The notes beneath the pieces are model-generated. The model saw nothing but the letters and a program-made list of their open reading frames with translations. It did no database searches and had not been told where the DNA came from. 64,000 nt of DNA from Rhynchosporium graminicola. Taxonomy: Eukaryota > Ascomycota > Leotiomycetes > Helotiales > Ploettnerulaceae. The position numbers and the translations under genes were made by a program. Positions 60,801-64,000 of the stretch are shown here, piece after piece (within the stretch, counting starts at the first letter, position 1; the number at the start of each line of letters is the position of its first letter). The stretch lies in NCBI GenBank assembly GCA_900074885.1, contig FJUW01000002.1:496001-560000 (forward strand), given 5' to 3'.

Positions 60801-61817
60801 ACGTAATTACCCAAGAATACCATGGTGCGCAAGGCATTGAACTGACAGGCTCAGAGAAGCTCACGGCATTCTTCATCAAATGGCTTGAGGGATGTTCCGT
60901 CAGACTGTCTCTGTTACTATTTGCTAATTCGACGAGTACGTAGTGGCGAGCGACTCAGCTATCATTTTGACTTACTCCTCCCCACGACGTTCCTGCGGAC
61001 TGGACTGTCTGTCTGCCCATGCAGTTCAGAATGGGAGCAGGAGATTTCAAAAGCCGCCGACCCCACTAGATATCTGGTAATAGGCTCAACGAGGACATCG
61101 GTGGACCTGCCATCATTTTTGTTCTCAGACTTCTACTTTTGGAATAGCTAATCTAATAACAGAAATACATAAGAGCTTCTCCAAGTTTAATGCACTTTGA
61201 TCCGACCTGATCTGCTCTTGCAGTTACAGTTTCAATCTTGTGTCCCCTGCCGCCCAGCCATCCTAGACTTATCAACTTTCATCATGTCGACGAAGGACTT
61301 ACCGAAGTATGCCAACTATATAGCTAGACCTGTTCGGGAATTCCCCAAGGAAACTGACCCGTACCGTATTTCCTTTCTCTTCCGGAGACTCTTTTCGGCC
61401 TAAGGTCTAGACGCCCTCGTGGTTAGGAGTTAGGGAGTACAATTGCGTGCCTGCGAGTAATTGCAAAGGTTGGGATCAGTTTAAGGTCATTTAAATAGTA
61501 GTTTTAAGACTAGAAATCGTGTTGTAATAGGGGGTTTGATTTTGCTTTTAGCTGTAGGTGAGAAACATAAGTAGTCTCTACAATTTGTGTATAGTCTGTT
61601 TAAGGATTCAGTATTGACGACATGACATAGTGAAAGTCACTTATTTGTATTGGGACATGCGCAGTAGTAACGGCCCAGGATCATTGTTTGCTGTGATTTG
61701 CCAGATGCGAGAAGAAGATCATTACTACGAAGTACGGAGGTACTTCTAGGTCTCCCCTGGCTTAGCAGAGAGTAGGTTTCCCCTGGGTCTTGAACGCACG
61801 CTGCCCCTGACTGGTTA
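57874..61817. other. 3.9-kb region without a confident gene
   Basis: The longest frame (60278-60943, 221 codons) has no ATG until 60512, and its sequence shows no domain or compositional hallmark. A short frame at 61284-61403 starts MSTKDLPKYANYIARPVREF and may be the decapitated start of a gene, but nothing continues it before the transposon block. No RNA gene seen. Confidence 0.35.
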
Positions 61818-62756
61818 CAGTGAAACCCCTGTTATAACGATTGATTCGGGACAGTCAAAAATATCGTTATAACGGATATATCGTTATAAAGGAACGAGTT
61901 TATATTATATAAGCTACCTATCAAGGGAACCCTAGGAGAGCGAGTCTCTCTCTATAGACTGCAACTCCTGCTCGTAGCGCTCAATTACTCGTATATAACT
62001 TATATTCATAGTTCTTTACTTCTCTGTAAAGTAAAGTAATACCTTTAAAGCTTACCTTACGTCTTAAATAGAGTATTCTAGCTCTAGAACTAAGTCTCTA
62101 GCCTCGTCTTTATCCTCTAGAGTTTCGCTTTATAAGTGATCTTCTATTATCTCTTATAATAAAGCGTCGTTAGTCTACTCGTTCTCTATATTAATTGCGT
62201 CTATTATAGCTTCTTCCGGGGGGTTTAAGAAGTTACTTAAACTTATAGCGTCTCTGATATCTGCTACTGTTGAAGCTTATTGATAAAGCTATATAAGATC
62301 AGCTAGCTGAGGTGATATCGGAAGAGCTATTAGAGCTGCGACTAAAGTTAATTTCCGGAAGCAGTTATAAATTATCGTATTACTAACGTTTATAAACTAA
62401 CTCCGGAATACCTATTGTAGAGCTAAGTAGACGTTTATAGATTATACTAGCTTATCTCCTCTTTTAAGGCAGTCGATTATATATTATAGCTAATAACGAC
62501 GGTAATAGGCCTTGAGATTCTGAATAATACCTTGATTAAGAGGTTAGAAACGACTTATCGAGTTTAGAGGTAGCTAGTAAATCCGAATATTCGCAGGTGG
62601 CGGATATAGTTCTAAGCTAGTATAATAAGCTGAGAAGTTGTCTATAGCTAGTAAGATAGTTCTATTACTAATATAGCGATAGAAAGCTTTTAGCTAGTTA
62701 ACTATAATAATTGTATTTATCTAAGCCTTCTTATTCTACCGCTACTCGCCTCCTAT
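61818..62756 (-). mobile_element. RIP-degraded pogo/Tigger-type (Tc1-mariner superfamily) DNA transposon, partial
   Basis: The left end reads TA|CAGTGAAACCCCTGTTATAA (TA at 61816-61817), like pogo-type terminal inverted repeats. It is followed by further TTATAA-type subrepeats at about 61864 and 61882. On the minus strand, reading through stops, a DDE_1-type transposase C-terminal half is visible. LLAIDNFSA (about 62625-62665) matches the second catalytic Asp block. QPLNQGIIQNLKAYYRR (about 62500-62560) matches the family QPLDQG-x-I-x-x-F/L-K-x-Y-R block. Stops and TpA excess indicate C-to-T mutation by RIP. No opposite terminal repeat is seen; the N-terminal side is cut where gypsy sequence begins. 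Confidence 0.75.
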
Positions 62757-62994
62757 TGTGACGCTTACTCTAGAAAGGTCTCAAAACTACCTGAGTAATA
62801 AGACCTCATATTACTATGAATATGAAGTAGTAAGAATCACTTAAGAATCTATAACTAAGAAGTGAAGAAGTAGAGAGAGAATAGAAGTATATATATAAAA
62901 AGGGGCCCCTAAACTCTACTCGTATAATCTCGCTTAGTAGTAAGTGTTTCTACTAATAGGGAGAGACCTCTAAACCTAACTAGTCGTTATACTA
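62757..62994 (-). repeat. Putative LTR of the Ty3/gypsy element
   Basis: Tentative. A purine-rich tract (minus strand GGAGAGGGGAG, 62994-63004) follows the end of the polyprotein and could be the polypurine tract. The segment from there to TGTGACG at 62757 would then be the 3' LTR, with its terminal CA mutated to TA. No second copy is in the window to confirm it. Confidence 0.3.
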
Positions 62995-64000
62995 CTCCCC
63001 TCTCCGAAAAAAGCTCGCCCTTAAGCGTTAGTCTATCTCCTTATTACTATTAAGGTAGTTATAATTATTAATTCTATCGTAGAAAGCTTTTAGCTAATTA
63101 GGTAGTCTAGTAGGAGGTCTAGCTTATATTAAGTTATTAAGGTAGAATTATTATAGCTTAGCAGGAGCGTATTTAACGTCTATAGTATTATACTATATAA
63201 GATCGACATCTTAATTTAACTAGGAAACTTAGTATAAGAGGCTATTGCGCTACTTACGGCACGTAAATATATCTTCGATCTCCTATTTATCGTTATTAGT
63301 AATATTAATAAGTAATAGTAGTAGTAAGGTTTATCCTAGTAAGAAGTCGTTTAGATACTTCTATAGCTTAGTAGCAGGGAATACGTTATATACTTTTATA
63401 CTAGTAGAGAGCTCTAAACGATAAGAGCTTCCGACATTTTTAATTATATAGAAGAGTCCGTTAGTCGGGAAGTTAAGTTTTTTACTAAGTCGAGTACTTA
63501 TAAAGTAGCGTATATCTAGCTAGATAAGGTCGTTTATAATAAAGTCGACTTTATAGCGTAAGCGATTATAGGATTAGGATATCTTAGCTTATATACGTTA
63601 GAAGCTTAATTAAGTAGTAGTCTAAGTATCGCGTAAGCGATTAGCGTAATCTAGAGCTTACTAAGTATTTAACTTATCAGTAAGTATAGTAAAGTTAAGT
63701 AAGTCTTTCTAATTCTAATTAATATAGAGTATATATCTATGAACGACTTTAAAGGGTAAGAGACCTCTAAGGGATTCGTAAAGAAGAGTTATCTAGGCAT
63801 AATCTATAATAAGTAAGAATTCCGACTAGTTATCTTAATAGTAAGAGATAAAAGGTTATAATCTGTATTAGAGATATTAGTTATAGATCTCTGTTTAGCT
63901 ATCTATTTATAAGTAGTCTGCTATAGAAAGCTATCTTTTAGTACTAAGAATCGTAATAACTATAATCTAAAAACAGGAAACGAATTAAGGCACTCTATTA
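62995..64000 (-). mobile_element. RIP-degraded Ty3/gypsy retrotransposon, 3' end of pol, continuing beyond the window
   Basis: On the minus strand, reading through stops, the C-terminal part of a gypsy polyprotein can be followed from 64000 downward. The late integrase core (DN*SEFLLIIDYA, then SLRGLLPFKVVHRY) is near 63700-63800. The integrase C-terminal module (NFPTNGPFYIIKNVGSSYRL, then SIKVYNVFPATKL) is near 63380-63480. A chromodomain-like segment (EIEDIFTCRK) follows near 63260. The usual C-terminal tail (ARPPTRLPNQLKAFYDRINN) is near 63060-63130. Stop codons are frequent and nearly all are TAA or TAG at former CAG/CGA/TGG-like sites, as RIP produces. Confidence 0.78.

Noticed and set aside
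60278..60943. 221-codon plus-strand open frame
   Set aside because: Begins without ATG; the first ATG is at 60512. No domain, signal peptide or compositional support, and other frames over the same region are also open.
1..64000. tRNA, rRNA, CRISPR array or secondary-metabolite gene cluster
   Set aside because: No intact A/B-box tRNA, no rRNA-like sequence, no regularly spaced repeats and no PKS/NRPS/terpene core enzymes seen on either strand.

Overview
The window is nuclear DNA of a filamentous ascomycete (Pezizomycotina). The evidence is many short introns of about 45-120 nt with GT-AG (or GC-AG) ends and CTAAC/CTGAC-like branch sites, fungal-type housekeeping proteins (fip1, a Nup49-type GLFG nucleoporin, Bos1, Jac1, PTC7-type PP2C, ATP synthase alpha, a uvsD/ATRIP-type checkpoint protein), fungus-specific secreted families (HsbA-like), and a TpA-rich, stop-riddled transposon block that looks mutated by RIP (repeat-induced point mutation). 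A leotiomycete is my best guess, but that is inference only; nothing here fixes the class.

Layout. 0-5 kb: 3' part of a full-size ABCC-type ABC transporter, cut by the window start. 5.4-8.3 kb: fip1 and the GLFG nucleoporin, divergent around a 202-bp shared promoter. 8.6-10 kb: a TauD/TfdA-type Fe(II)/2-oxoglutarate dioxygenase. 10-25 kb: a gene-poor stretch with a small membrane protein, BOS1, a small secreted cysteine-rich protein, an HsbA-like secreted protein, an aspartic-protease-fold protein with altered catalytic motifs, and CDP-diacylglycerol synthase. 25-28 kb: the uvsD/ATRIP-type gene. 28-36 kb: mostly non-coding around one MFS hexose transporter. 36-38.4 kb: JAC1 and a PTC7-type phosphatase. 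42-45.3 kb: a large GAF-domain protein. 48-50.6 kb: ATP1. 53-55 kb: a lysine 2,3-aminomutase (KamA) homologue. 56-58 kb: a doubtful small gene and a probably broken secreted-protein gene. 61.8-64 kb: a RIP-degraded pogo-type transposon and a RIP-degraded Ty3/gypsy element, apparently nested.

Functionally these are mostly independent housekeeping genes. JAC1, the PTC7-type phosphatase, ATP1 and probably KamA act in mitochondria, but I see no operon-like or biosynthetic-cluster logic. The secreted proteins and the ABC and hexose transporters are accessory genes.

I found no convincing new multi-gene system. The items most worth a second look are: the fungal KamA with every expected catalytic element; the aspartic-protease-like protein whose two DTG motifs have become DML and DVN; two GC-AG introns; two micro-exons (15 and 17 nt); paired introns at the same place within FG repeats of the nucleoporin; the broken secreted-protein gene; and the nested RIPed transposons. 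Intron boundaries were found by eye from splice motifs, frame and protein continuity. No alignment or search was run.
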